A DNA stretch of 64,000 bases from Agrobacterium larrymoorei (GTDB lineage Bacteria > Pseudomonadota > Alphaproteobacteria > Rhizobiales > Rhizobiaceae), in contig NZ_JAAMFB010000009.1 of the NCBI RefSeq assembly GCF_013322225.1, positions 62,001 to 126,000 of the forward strand. Direction: 5' to 3'. The position numbers and the translations under genes are program-made. The notes under the pieces are model-generated. The model was not told the DNA's origin. It made no database searches and saw only the letters and a program-made list of their open reading frames with translations. Positions 9,401 to 18,144 of this stretch are shown in pieces; position 1 is the first letter of the stretch, and each line of letters begins with the position of its first letter.

Positions 9401-12100
9401 ATGATGAGTGTACAGGCTGCCATGCATTTTCCCCGTTCAAATTTCAATAATTCCGTCAATGCCATAGAAGGGGTAGATGCCGCACAGCAAGATCAAGGGC
9501 CCACTACCGCTCAACCGCTGCCTGCGTTTACGCAAGCGCAACGCGCGGTAATGGGGCACAACGCGGACCAGATCGCCGCCAACGCGATCGAGGGTCGCGC
9601 GGATATGCCCGGCTGGCAGAATGCCTTTACGCTTGGGCCTAATGTCCGTTTTTCGCGAACGCCGCAGAATATCGTCGCCGGTAAGAAGACCACAAGCGAC
9701 CCCGCGCAGGCCGAGTATCAGGCGGAGCAAGCCTTGGTGGCACCTGCGGTTGAGGTGCGCGCTGTCGATGTAGTAGCTCCCACGCCCACTCCCGTTGAGC
9801 GCCGTATCGCAAAGCCTGCCGTATTGCCCCAGCCGCCGGGTGCGACGGGCGCGCGGGCGCTGAGCTATCGTCTGCGTCGTGAACTTGCCTTGAGGCAGCA
9901 GCAGGAGATTGAGCAATCGGCACAGATTAAGGCTTTGCCAGTTTCTGCCGAGGTTGATGCTTCCTCTGAAAGCACACAGATCGACGTAGCATGTTTCCCC
10001 TCCGATGGCGGGAAGCAGCAGTCGGTGAACGTTCCGGCATTCGCCACATTATTGTCCGACGACATGTTCTGGGAAGCGATGGCATTGGATGTCGCCAACG
10101 AAATCGTGCCTCCCTCGCAGCCCTTGCGCCTTGCCGAATTGGCGCGAGCGAAGGCACAGCGCAACACCGTTGCCCCGGTTGCCGTACCCGCACCGCAGAT
10201 AGAAGTGCGCAGGGCGCAGGTGCTGCGCCAACCGGCTTTGCCGACGGTACAAGTGCAGCAACAACGACAGCAGCAGATGGCCTCTGAACGTCCGGCTTTC
10301 GTCGCTCAGGAAGGCTCGGCCATCGCGCTTTATCGTGAAGTCGGTGTACGTAGTTATGCGGAAGCGACTGCCGAAGAGGTTGAAGTCGTTCAGCCAACCC
10401 GGGCTGTCGAGGCAATTCTGCCCGCAGTCGAACCGGTCGAACAGCAGCCAGCCATCGAAATCGTGGACGCGGTACAGACGCGCCGCGAGATGCGCACGGT
10501 TGCGCGCAACAATCAGCCTATGTTTCTTGATGCGCCGGTGTTCAGCGAGGGCGAGTATGAATATCCGCCCATCGACCTCTTGCAGCAGCCACAGGTTCAA
10601 CAGACCACGACCATGACCCCGGAGGCGCTGGAGCAGAGTGCTGGCCTTCTGGAAAGTGTTCTGGAGGATTTCGGCATCAAGGGCGAAATCATCGACGTAC
10701 GCCCTGGCCCGGTTGTTACGCTTTATGAGTTCGAGCCTGCGCCGGGTGTAAAGTCCTCACGCGTCATCGGTCTGTCGGACGATATCGCCCGCTCCATGTC
10801 GGCGCTGTCTGCTCGTGTGGCTGTCGTACCCGGTCGCAATGTCATCGGTATTGAGCTTCCGAATCCTGTTCGCGAGACGGTCTATTTCCGTGAGCTGATC
10901 GAGTCTCACGACTACGCAGAGACCCGGATGAAGCTTGCGCTCTGCCTTGGCAAGACCATCGGCGGTGAGCCTGTGGTGGCTGAACTGGCAAAGATGCCGC
11001 ATCTGCTGGTTGCCGGTACGACCGGTTCGGGCAAGTCGGTTGCGATCAACACCATGATCCTGTCGCTTCTGTATCGCCTGAAACCGGAAGAGTGCCGTCT
11101 CATCATGGTCGATCCCAAGATGTTGGAGCTTTCCGTTTATGACGGAATCCCACATCTTCTAACGCCAGTCGTTACCGACCCCAAAAAGGCCGTGATGGCG
11201 CTTAAGTGGGCCGTGCGCGAGATGGAAGACCGTTATCGTAAGATGTCGCGTCTCGGCGTTCGTAATATCGACGGCTATAATGCCCGCGCAGCTTCGGCCC
11301 GCGCCAAGGGCGAGACGGTGATGTGCAATGTCCAAACCGGGTTCGACCGCGCAACCGGCGAAGCTGTCTACGAGCAGGAGGAAATGGACCTCACGGCGAT
11401 GCCATACATCGTCGTCATCGTGGACGAAATGGCCGACCTGATGATGGTTGCGGGCAAGGAAATCGAAGGCGCGATCCAGCGTCTAGCGCAGATGGCGCGT
11501 GCCGCCGGTATCCACCTCATCATGGCCACGCAACGCCCATCGGTCGATGTAATTACCGGCACGATCAAGGCGAACTTCCCGACGCGCATATCCTTCCAGG
11601 TCACGTCCAAGATCGACAGCCGTACCATTCTTGGTGAGCAGGGCGCGGAACATCTGCTGGGGCAGGGTGATATGCTGCACATGATCGGCGGCGGTCGCAT
11701 CGCGCGTGTCCATGGCCCGTTTGTTTCCGACGAGGAAGTCGAAAAGGTCGTGGCGCATCTGAAGACTCAGGGTCGTCCAGAATATCTCGGCACAGTTACC
11801 GAAGACGCTGACGAAGCCGAAGAGGGTGAAGAAGACGATAGCGCTGTTTTCGATAAGACTGCGATGGCCGATGACGACACCGCCGATCTCTACGAGAAGG
11901 CCGTGAAGGTCGTTCTTCGTGACAAGAAGTGCTCCACGTCCTACATCCAGCGCCGTCTTTCCATCGGCTACAATCGTGCTGCATCGCTCGTAGAGCGGAT
12001 GGAGCAGGAGGGAATCGTCGGCCCCGCAAATCATGTGGGCAAGCGCTCGATCATAGTGGGTGAGCGCGATGCTCACGAAGTGCCGGGTGCGGGGGACTGA
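9401..12100 (+). CDS. ftsK: FtsK/SpoIIIE-type DNA translocase without N-terminal membrane domain
   Basis: Hexameric double-stranded DNA motor, 899 residues. The first ~400 residues are a Gln/Ala/Pro/Val-rich, low-complexity region with no membrane helix, unlike classical FtsK, which has four. The motor follows: Walker [14 protein letters not shown] at about 537, Walker [13 protein letters not shown] at about 670, and [15 protein letters not shown]-terminal gamma domain (about 825-885, with [20 protein letters not shown]) should recognise KOPS-like sequences and activate XerCD/dif. An acidic linker precedes it. The start could be the ATG at 9401 or 9404; no strong ribosome site is seen. Many rhizobia carry a second, membrane-anchored FtsK, so this may be the soluble paralogue. 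Confidence 0.93.
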   Translation: MMSVQAAMHFPRSNFNNSVNAIEGVDAAQQDQGPTTAQPLPAFTQAQRAVMGHNADQIAANAIEGRADMPGWQNAFTLGPNVRFSRTPQNIVAGKKTTSDPAQAEYQAEQALVAPAVEVRAVDVVAPTPTPVERRIAKPAVLPQPPGATGARALSYRLRRELALRQQQEIEQSAQIKALPVSAEVDASSESTQIDVACFPSDGGKQQSVNVPAFATLLSDDMFWEAMALDVANEIVPPSQPLRLAELARAKAQRNTVAPVAVPAPQIEVRRAQVLRQPALPTVQVQQQRQQQMASERPAFVAQEGSAIALYREVGVRSYAEATAEEVEVVQPTRAVEAILPAVEPVEQQPAIEIVDAVQTRREMRTVARNNQPMFLDAPVFSEGEYEYPPIDLLQQPQVQQTTTMTPEALEQSAGLLESVLEDFGIKGEIIDVRPGPVVTLYEFEPAPGVKSSRVIGLSDDIARSMSALSARVAVVPGRNVIGIELPNPVRETVYFRELIESHDYAETRMKLALCLGKTIGGEPVVAELAKMPHLLVAGTTGSGKSVAINTMILSLLYRLKPEECRLIMVDPKMLELSVYDGIPHLLTPVVTDPKKAVMALKWAVREMEDRYRKMSRLGVRNIDGYNARAASARAKGETVMCNVQTGFDRATGEAVYEQEEMDLTAMPYIVVIVDEMADLMMVAGKEIEGAIQRLAQMARAAGIHLIMATQRPSVDVITGTIKANFPTRISFQVTSKIDSRTILGEQGAEHLLGQGDMLHMIGGGRIARVHGPFVSDEEVEKVVAHLKTQGRPEYLGTVTEDADEAEEGEEDDSAVFDKTAMADDDTADLYEKAVKVVLRDKKCSTSYIQRRLSIGYNRAASLVERMEQEGIVGPANHVGKRSIIVGERDAHEVPGAGD

Positions 12101-12123
12101 CCCCCGACATATGCTGACTAATC

Positions 12124-12159
12124 AAAAAGGGCGGGCCCGAAACGAGGCCCGCCCTTTTT
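12124..12159 (+). terminator. Rho-independent terminator after the ftsK-type gene
   Basis: Perfect 14-base inverted repeat (AAAAAGGGCGGGCC, loop of 8, GGCCCGCCCTTTTT). It has A and T tracts on both sides and so can act in both directions, serving also the converging GGDEF-EAL gene. Confidence 0.9.
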
Positions 12160-12216
12160 GTATCGACCAGCAAACTTCAATGATAAGGCATACTATACCG
12201 GGCTATCTCGCGGCTA

Positions 12217-14226
12217 TCATGCGGGGCGCAGAAGCGCGGACTTTGGAAAGTAGGGGGAGAATTTTTCCTGAAATTTCTCGTTTGGTACGGGACGTCCGAC
12301 GAAGTAGCCCTGTACGTGGTCGATCTGCATCTCTTCCATCAACTTCAACTGCTCCGCAGTTTCCACACCTTCTACAAGGATTTTCGGACCACGGTTTCTT
12401 ATCAACCCTATTATATCCCTCAACATCGCTTTGCCTTTGGGTGTCGAGCTGTCATGGAGAAACGAACGATCGATCTTGACCGTATCGAACTCGATCAACC
12501 GTAGCCACGAGAGACCTGCAAATCCTGTTCCGAAGTCATCTAGCCAAATCTTGATGCCAAGCGTCTTGAGGTCGTTGATGCAGCGAAGCACCTCCGAGTT
12601 CATGTCCATCTCGAGACCTTCAGTGATCTCGAACGCAAGGCGGCCTCCCGATACTCCCAATTCACCCAATATGGCGGCGACCGATGTTGCAAATGCCGGA
12701 TTGTTCAACTGGATAGGGGATACGTTGACGCTGAGAACGCCAGCCCGGTCGCAAGTCAAAATACTTTCGCAGGCTGTTCTGATGGCCCAGAGGCCGAGTT
12801 CCATGATGGCACCCGTCCGCTCTGCGATGGGTATGAAGATGCTCGGTGGGACCATCGTTCCGTCTAAAAGCCTTAAGCGCATCAGCGCTTCCGCGCCTTC
12901 GATCCTATTCGCCGCCAAGGCGCGGATAGGCTGATAGACGAGGGAGACCAGATTCTGCTCGATGGCGACATTGAGCAGGGCAGCCACGTTTTCCGTATCG
13001 TCGCTGGTCAGTGGATCGTTCGGGTCGAACAGTTTCACTGTGTTGCGACCGTTCTCCTTCGCAAGGTAAAGAGCTCGGTCTGCTTCATGGATCACGCGTT
13101 CAAGCTTTGGCTCCGGCATTGCACGGGTGAAGGATGCGCCGACGCTCACGGTGATGATCGAAGTTCCATCACGTCTTCGTTCATGAGCCAGGCAAAGGCC
13201 TTCGACAGTCTTGCGAAGTGTTTCTGCAATTTTCTCGATATCGCGCAGTTTGGTGAAGCGCGCCAGTGCGATGAATTCCTCACCCCCATAGCGCCCGATC
13301 ACGGCATCGTACCGGCTCATGCTCGACTGCAATGTCTGAGCGACCTGCACGAGGCAGCGGTCACCTTCCTGATGCCCATAGTAATCATTGTACTTCTTGA
13401 AGAAGTCTACATCGATGAGAAAGACGGCGAAGTTCCGGTCTGCTTTCAGCCATTCGCTCCAGAGCTGACGCAACCGGTTATCGATAGCGCGTCTGTTCTC
13501 CACACCTGTCAGAGGGTCGGTATTGGAGAGGCGAAGCAGTGCCTTGCCGCGATCTTCCGCCTCCTTTTGCTGAACCTTGGCTTCCATTGCGTTGAGGAAG
13601 ACATGGTAACGTTCACGGTTAAGTCGCAGGTTTACATAGGACGTAAACATGAAGCAGGAGAGATAAAACGTGCCAAAGGCTATCTGATAATAGATGTCTT
13701 CAGAAAATTGGCTGAGAGCTATGAAATATATCGCCAGAATGAGGCTGGATGCTATCAGGGATAGTTTGAAGTTGAAGGTAAAGAAGAGATTGGCGCCCAT
13801 CATGAATATGGCACCAAAAATCATGTAGTACGACATATTGGTGACGTGACTGGTCGTCATGGCCGGCAAGAGCCAAGCAATATAGCTCATCACCAGCGCC
13901 GCTGCGCAGCAAATGTCCAAGTGGTCGGTCTTGACCGATGAACGGATTTGCATCTCCAGAATCATGAGCCCTACGGTTACCACGACGAAGCGAACGAAAA
14001 GTGTGTGGATGAAGACGTCTGGAATGAGGAGGGCGTCCGTTATCGAAAACAGGAGATAGATCGGCGCTGAGGCCCACAACCCACGCCGGATAGCCAGTCG
14101 CCTTTTCGTGTCTGCTTCTTCCAGGAATAATGAGCGCATGGCATCGGCCGATCTCTTTCGAGAAGCGTCCGCATGTAAATCCATCTCAACCACGTCTGTT
14201 ATACTGTGCTTCATGCACTGATCCAT
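12217..14226 (-). CDS. Membrane GGDEF-EAL protein (c-di-GMP synthesis/breakdown)
   Basis: Cyclic di-GMP enzyme with two catalytic domains, about 669 residues. The N-terminus (to about residue 210) has five to six hydrophobic helices and no recognisable periplasmic sensor. The GGDEF domain has the active-site motif RYGGEEF and an upstream DxD-type inhibitory site is not obvious. The EAL domain has EALMRL, NVSP, EITEG, DDFGTG, KIDRSF and EGVET, so all main metal and catalytic residues are present. Both activities are possible and the net direction cannot be told from sequence. The start is uncertain: ATG at 14226 or at 14214; no clear ribosome site. Confidence 0.92.
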   Translation of the reverse strand: MDQCMKHSITDVVEMDLHADASRKRSADAMRSLFLEEADTKRRLAIRRGLWASAPIYLLFSITDALLIPDVFIHTLFVRFVVVTVGLMILEMQIRSSVKTDHLDICCAAALVMSYIAWLLPAMTTSHVTNMSYYMIFGAIFMMGANLFFTFNFKLSLIASSLILAIYFIALSQFSEDIYYQIAFGTFYLSCFMFTSYVNLRLNRERYHVFLNAMEAKVQQKEAEDRGKALLRLSNTDPLTGVENRRAIDNRLRQLWSEWLKADRNFAVFLIDVDFFKKYNDYYGHQEGDRCLVQVAQTLQSSMSRYDAVIGRYGGEEFIALARFTKLRDIEKIAETLRKTVEGLCLAHERRRDGTSIITVSVGASFTRAMPEPKLERVIHEADRALYLAKENGRNTVKLFDPNDPLTSDDTENVAALLNVAIEQNLVSLVYQPIRALAANRIEGAEALMRLRLLDGTMVPPSIFIPIAERTGAIMELGLWAIRTACESILTCDRAGVLSVNVSPIQLNNPAFATSVAAILGELGVSGGRLAFEITEGLEMDMNSEVLRCINDLKTLGIKIWLDDFGTGFAGLSWLRLIEFDTVKIDRSFLHDSSTPKGKAMLRDIIGLIRNRGPKILVEGVETAEQLKLMEEMQIDHVQGYFVGRPVPNEKFQEKFSPYFPKSALLRPA

Positions 14227-14480
14227 AGGTTGCAATAATCTCGAGCAATTGCCTTTTGTTCTTATCTGTCATGTTGCCATGGCGTCATTGCACCATGGTT
14301 GTTCCAAGGCTCCAACCGAGCGCCGCACTATAGTTCAGTCCGGATTAAGTTTGTTTGAATGCGCCCCCGGACAATTGCGGCATTAGATTTACCTTAAACG
14401 CACCTACCTAGAAATAAATTCCCCATACGTAAGTTTTCACTGCTTGCGCCACTCGTCATAACCTGCAAATTATTATAGCG

Positions 14481-14495
14481 TTAACAATGTGTTAA
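14481..14495 (+). promoter_or_regulatory. CtrA-type box (TTAA-N7-TTAA)
   Basis: TTAACAATGTGTTAA matches the full CtrA consensus with exact 7-base spacing. It lies immediately upstream of the ribosome site of the methyltransferase gene, in a 269-base divergent region. CtrA control is inferred, and the position so near the start codon would favour repression or a very short leader. Confidence 0.5.
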
Positions 14496-14504
14496 TTAGG
14501 AGAT

Positions 14505-15557
14505 ATGCTAGTGTCCCAGCTCAAGAATATTTTATTCGATGGAGAGAGTCTGATCACTCCAGAAGCAATATCAGAAGAAATTTTTGCTAAACGAGACGCG
14601 CGATTTCACGAGCAACGATCCCTCGGACAAGCAGAGCTTGTTCTCATTCTCAATTTGGCACAACAGCAATTTCTTAGGGGAAATTCGCCGGCAGAAATTA
14701 TACATGCAGTCGCGAAAAGATTGCATGATCTGCGTAAAAAATACTATTCCAGCGTGTGGGGTGAGTTGATTCCGATCGCTCAACATCATCCTGTCGCCGA
14801 ATATCTCCTTCAAGATCCTTTCAGCAACTGGTCGTTCGTAAAGCCAAGAGGCTATTCCGGCGACGCGCAGCTTCTGGATTTCATCTACGGGCATGAAAGT
14901 ATTTCCGCTAAGGTGACGGCAGCATCTCCTCTGGGTGCTGCGCTTTATGAATGCACGCGCAACTCCTTGTCCTCCGCTGCTGTGCGTGAGCGCCGGGATA
15001 TTCTAACGCGCTACGTCGATCATTTTGCTGCACAAAATGGCCCCGGGACCGAAATCCTGACCATCGCGGCGGGGCACCTTCGGGAAGCCAATCGCTCCGA
15101 GGCTCTGGCAAATGGGCAGGTCAAACGGTGGGTAGCGCTTGATCAGGACCCTATGAGCATCGGCGCCATAGCCCGCGACTTCGGTGGCACTGCTGTTGAA
15201 GCTGTCGATGGGTCGGTTCGTGGCCTTCTGGGTCGCAAGCACGAACTCGGTCAGTTCGACTTCGTTTACGCTGCGGGCCTTTATGACTACCTTGCAGACA
15301 AGGTGGCAATCACGCTGACACAGCGTTGCCTGGATATGCTGAAGCCCGGCGGCACTTTCCTGTTCGCCAATTTCGCCGAAGGTATCGATGACGATGGTTT
15401 CATGGAAACGTTCATGAACTGGGCACTTTTGCTGCGTTCTGAGGTGGATATGTGGAATATCATCAACGCCAGCACCGGAAATGATGGTTTCGAAGCGGAG
15501 GTTTTCCTCGGCGAGAACCGCAACATCGTTTATGGGGTCATTCGAAAACTGTCCTGA
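14505..15557 (+). CDS. Class I SAM-dependent methyltransferase-like protein
   Basis: Soluble 350-residue protein. The C-terminal half has a Rossmann-type methyltransferase layout: a degenerate glycine loop (ILTIAAGHLREA, about 183), an acidic ribose-binding strand (VALDQDP), FDFVYAAGLYDYL and a MLKPGG motif. The N-terminal half is helical with KPRGYSGDAQLLDFIY near residue 113; a similar KPxGYAGD element occurs, as far as I recall, in proteins related to PhcB, the 3-hydroxypalmitate methyl ester synthase of Ralstonia. A signalling-molecule methyltransferase is therefore possible but unproven. The ATG at 14505 is only two bases after AGGAG; a GTG at 14511 is better spaced and could be the true start. 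Confidence 0.75.
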   Translation: MLVSQLKNILFDGESLITPEAISEEIFAKRDARFHEQRSLGQAELVLILNLAQQQFLRGNSPAEIIHAVAKRLHDLRKKYYSSVWGELIPIAQHHPVAEYLLQDPFSNWSFVKPRGYSGDAQLLDFIYGHESISAKVTAASPLGAALYECTRNSLSSAAVRERRDILTRYVDHFAAQNGPGTEILTIAAGHLREANRSEALANGQVKRWVALDQDPMSIGAIARDFGGTAVEAVDGSVRGLLGRKHELGQFDFVYAAGLYDYLADKVAITLTQRCLDMLKPGGTFLFANFAEGIDDDGFMETFMNWALLLRSEVDMWNIINASTGNDGFEAEVFLGENRNIVYGVIRKLS

Positions 15558-15580
15558 TTGGACAGGCCGTCGATTTTAGG

Positions 15581-15613
15581 GCTGCAAGGCGCTTTCTGCC
15601 CTTGCGGCTTTTT
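15581..15613 (+). terminator. Rho-independent terminator after the methyltransferase gene
   Basis: Stem GCTGCAAGG / CCTTGCGGC (one G-U pair) with a 10-base loop, followed by TTTTT. Confidence 0.8.
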
Positions 15614-15685
15614 CATTTTGCGGTGATTTCTCTCTGTAACGAAGCGCCGTGGACTGATTTGCACTGGCATGATTTGGAGTGAATA

Positions 15686-16507
15686 ATGGAAAAGACGCGT
15701 TACTATTCCGACTTTGGCGGCTTGCCAGGGCAGACGGAACTTCTCTCGAGCAAAGCGGTCTTCACGGACGCTTATGCCGTCATTCCAAAGCGAGTCATGT
15801 CCGATATCGTCACCAGCGTTCTTCCGCACTGGGAGAACACGCGGGCGTGGATCATTTCCCGGCCCATGACCGGCTTTTCCGAGACCTTTGCGCAATACGT
15901 CATGGAGGTGCAGCCAGGTGGCGGTAGCGCACAGCCTGAACCCGATGCACGTGCGCAGGCAGCGATCTTTATGGTCGACGGTGAGATGACGATCACCTTT
16001 AATGGTGAAACACATGCCATGCGGTCCGGTTCTTTCGCCTATATTCCTGCAGGAAATGGGTGGTCGCTGCACGCGAAGGGTTCCTCTCCGGCAAAGTTTC
16101 ATTGGGTGCGGAAGGTGTTCGACGTCGTGGACGGTTTAGACTTGCCGCCCGCAATCTTTACGCATGAAGACGAGCATGAAATGTCCGCAATGCCGGACAC
16201 GGATGGCAAATGGGCCACGACGCGGTTCATAGACCCTGCCGATGGTCGCTATGACATGCACCTTAACATCGTTACGTTCCAGCCGGGCGCGACAATTCCC
16301 TTCATGGAAACTCACGTCATGGAACATGGGCTTTTCGTGCTGGAAGGCAAGGCTGTCTATCGCCTTAACAATGACTGGGTGGAAGTGGAAGCGGGCGATT
16401 TCATGTGGCTTCGCGCTTTTTGCCCGCAGGCCTGTTATGCTGGCGGTCCGGGACGCTTCCGCTATCTGCTCTACAAGGATGTCAACCGCCACGTCAAACT
16501 ATGGTGA
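15686..16507 (+). CDS. allE: (S)-ureidoglycine aminohydrolase, bicupin
   Basis: Hydrolyses (S)-ureidoglycine to (S)-ureidoglycolate and ammonia in allantoin breakdown. The 273-residue protein is a double cupin. The C-terminal cupin has the Mn-binding pattern of this family (ETHVMEHGLFVLEGKAVY, then CPQACYAGG), close to E. coli AllE (YlbA). The N-terminal cupin is degenerate, with VDGEMTITFNG and a YIPAGNGW turn. No other allantoin or ureide genes are in the window, so the gene is isolated between a methyltransferase and a GGDEF gene. ATG at 15686 has GGAG nearby (TTTGGAGTGAATA). Confidence 0.92.
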   Translation: MEKTRYYSDFGGLPGQTELLSSKAVFTDAYAVIPKRVMSDIVTSVLPHWENTRAWIISRPMTGFSETFAQYVMEVQPGGGSAQPEPDARAQAAIFMVDGEMTITFNGETHAMRSGSFAYIPAGNGWSLHAKGSSPAKFHWVRKVFDVVDGLDLPPAIFTHEDEHEMSAMPDTDGKWATTRFIDPADGRYDMHLNIVTFQPGATIPFMETHVMEHGLFVLEGKAVYRLNNDWVEVEAGDFMWLRAFCPQACYAGGPGRFRYLLYKDVNRHVKLW

Positions 16508-16521
16508 TGTTCCGCGCGCTG

Positions 16522-16541
16522 CAATAAGTGAGCTCTTATTG
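16522..16541 (+). terminator. Short hairpin after allE, possible weak terminator
   Basis: Perfect stem CAATAAG / CTTATTG with a six-base loop, 15 bases after the allE stop. No strong T run follows, so termination is uncertain. Confidence 0.35.
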
Positions 16542-16614
16542 AGTGTTCTCTAAAAATGATTAGGGTGCAGAAAACTGCTTCGTCACGTTTTAAGAGCCCT
16601 TCAGAGTAGATATC

Positions 16615-18089
16615 ATGACACCAGAACTGGACGCTAATATTTTCGCCTTGGCCCCCGTTGCCATGTGGGTCGAGGATTTTCGGGCGTGAAGCGTCAGTTC
16701 GATGCCTGGCGAGCAGAGGGTGTAACTGATCTTCGTGAATTCCTGCGCGCGGATATTTCGCGCGTTGCGGAATGTTCCCGGAAAATTCTTGTTGTCGAGG
16801 TCAATCCGAAAACACTGGAGCTATTCGAGGCTCGGGATTTCGACCATCTGATCACAAACCTGCATCGCGTCTTTCGAGATGACATGCTTGAAAGCCACAT
16901 CAACGAGCTTTCTTGCCTCTGGGATGGCGAGGTTAGCTTTTCAGGTAACGCGGTCAATTATTCTTTGAGCGGAAAACGGCTCGATATTCAGCTTCGAGGC
17001 GCAGTAATTCCAGGCCACGAAGAGACACTGGACCGTATCCTGCTAACCACAGAGGATGTAACCGACCGAGAACAGTCCCGCCGACAGGAAGCGAGACACC
17101 GACTCTATGCCGAAGGTATGTTCGAGCATTCCCCGGTATCGCTTTGGGTGGAGGATTTCAGCCATATCAAGCGGTTGATCGATGACATCAAGCAGCGCGG
17201 GATCGTTGACTTCCGCGTCTTCATGGATGTGCATCCGGAGTTCGTTCGTCAATGTATGAGTGAAATTCGGGTGGTGGACGTGAACAAAGCCACGCTCGAT
17301 CTTTTCTGTGCGCCGGATCGTCAGACGCTTCTGCAAAATCTCGGCGTGATTTTCCGCGACGAGATGCACAAGCCGTTCCGTGAGCAGCTGGTTGATTTGT
17401 GGAGTGGTCATCTTTTTCATCAGCGCGAAGTGGTTAATTACGCTCTGGATGGTTCGGAACGTCACGTATTGCTGCAATTTTCCGTCTTGCCCGGTTACGA
17501 GCACGACTGGTCCCTCGTACAGGTCGCGCTGACCGATATCACTGCGCGGAAGAAGGCGGAGGCTTACCTCGAATATCTCGGCAAGCATGATGTCCTGACG
17601 AAGCTTTATAATCGCGCATTTTATACCGATGAGTTGAACCGGCTGGAACGAAATAGTCTGCGGCCAGTCTCAGCCATCATCATCGATCTTAACGGATTGA
17701 AAAATGCCAACGATACGCTGGGACACGATGCTGGAGACATGTTGTTGCGCCGTTTGGGCGAGGTCCTGAGCGGCGTTGTCTCGCCGCCCAATCATGCGGC
17801 AAGGATCGGCGGAGACGAATTTGCGATTCTGATGCCGGGTGCGGACAGGAATGCAGCTACGACGATGGTGGATACCGTCCACGAGCTTTTGAAAATCAAC
17901 AACCAGTTCTATTCCAACGCCCCACTTGGCATTTCGGTTGGCGTTGCGACGATTGAGCCGGGCGAAACGATGGAGGCGATGATCAAGCGGGCCGATCTCA
18001 ATATGTATGAGCAGAAGAAGGCTCATTATGTCGCGCTGGCCAGACGCGCCGACCTCGCATCCAGCAGCAGCAGAAAAGCAGGAATTTAA
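16615..18089 (+). pseudogene. PAS-PAS-GGDEF diguanylate cyclase gene with a one-base frameshift near its 5' end
   Basis: The gene appears to start at ATG 16615 (MTPELDANIFALAPVAMWV...) but this frame stops at 16687-16689. The rest, from about 16665, is open in the next frame to 18089. Adding one T to the run at 16677-16680 joins the two parts into ...VAMWVEDFSGVKRQFD, which parallels the second copy of the same domain (VSLWVEDFSHIKRLID) about 160 residues later. The intact product would have two related PAS-like sensor domains, then a GGDEF domain with the active motif IGGDEF near the end. No membrane helix is visible. Either a sequencing/assembly error or a real disruption; a truncated product from an internal GTG would lack only the first ~20-25 residues. 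Confidence 0.85.
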
Positions 18090-18144
18090 AAGCCCTTCCA
18101 GATTTCCCCGCGAAGTGCAGGAAAATCTGGAGCCGTCCAAGCTA

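Noticed and set aside
9401..12100. FtsK-type protein considered as a conjugation (TraB/FtsK-HerA) or integrative element gene
   Set aside because: The complete gamma domain and lack of any transfer, integrase or phage gene nearby favour a chromosomal translocase.
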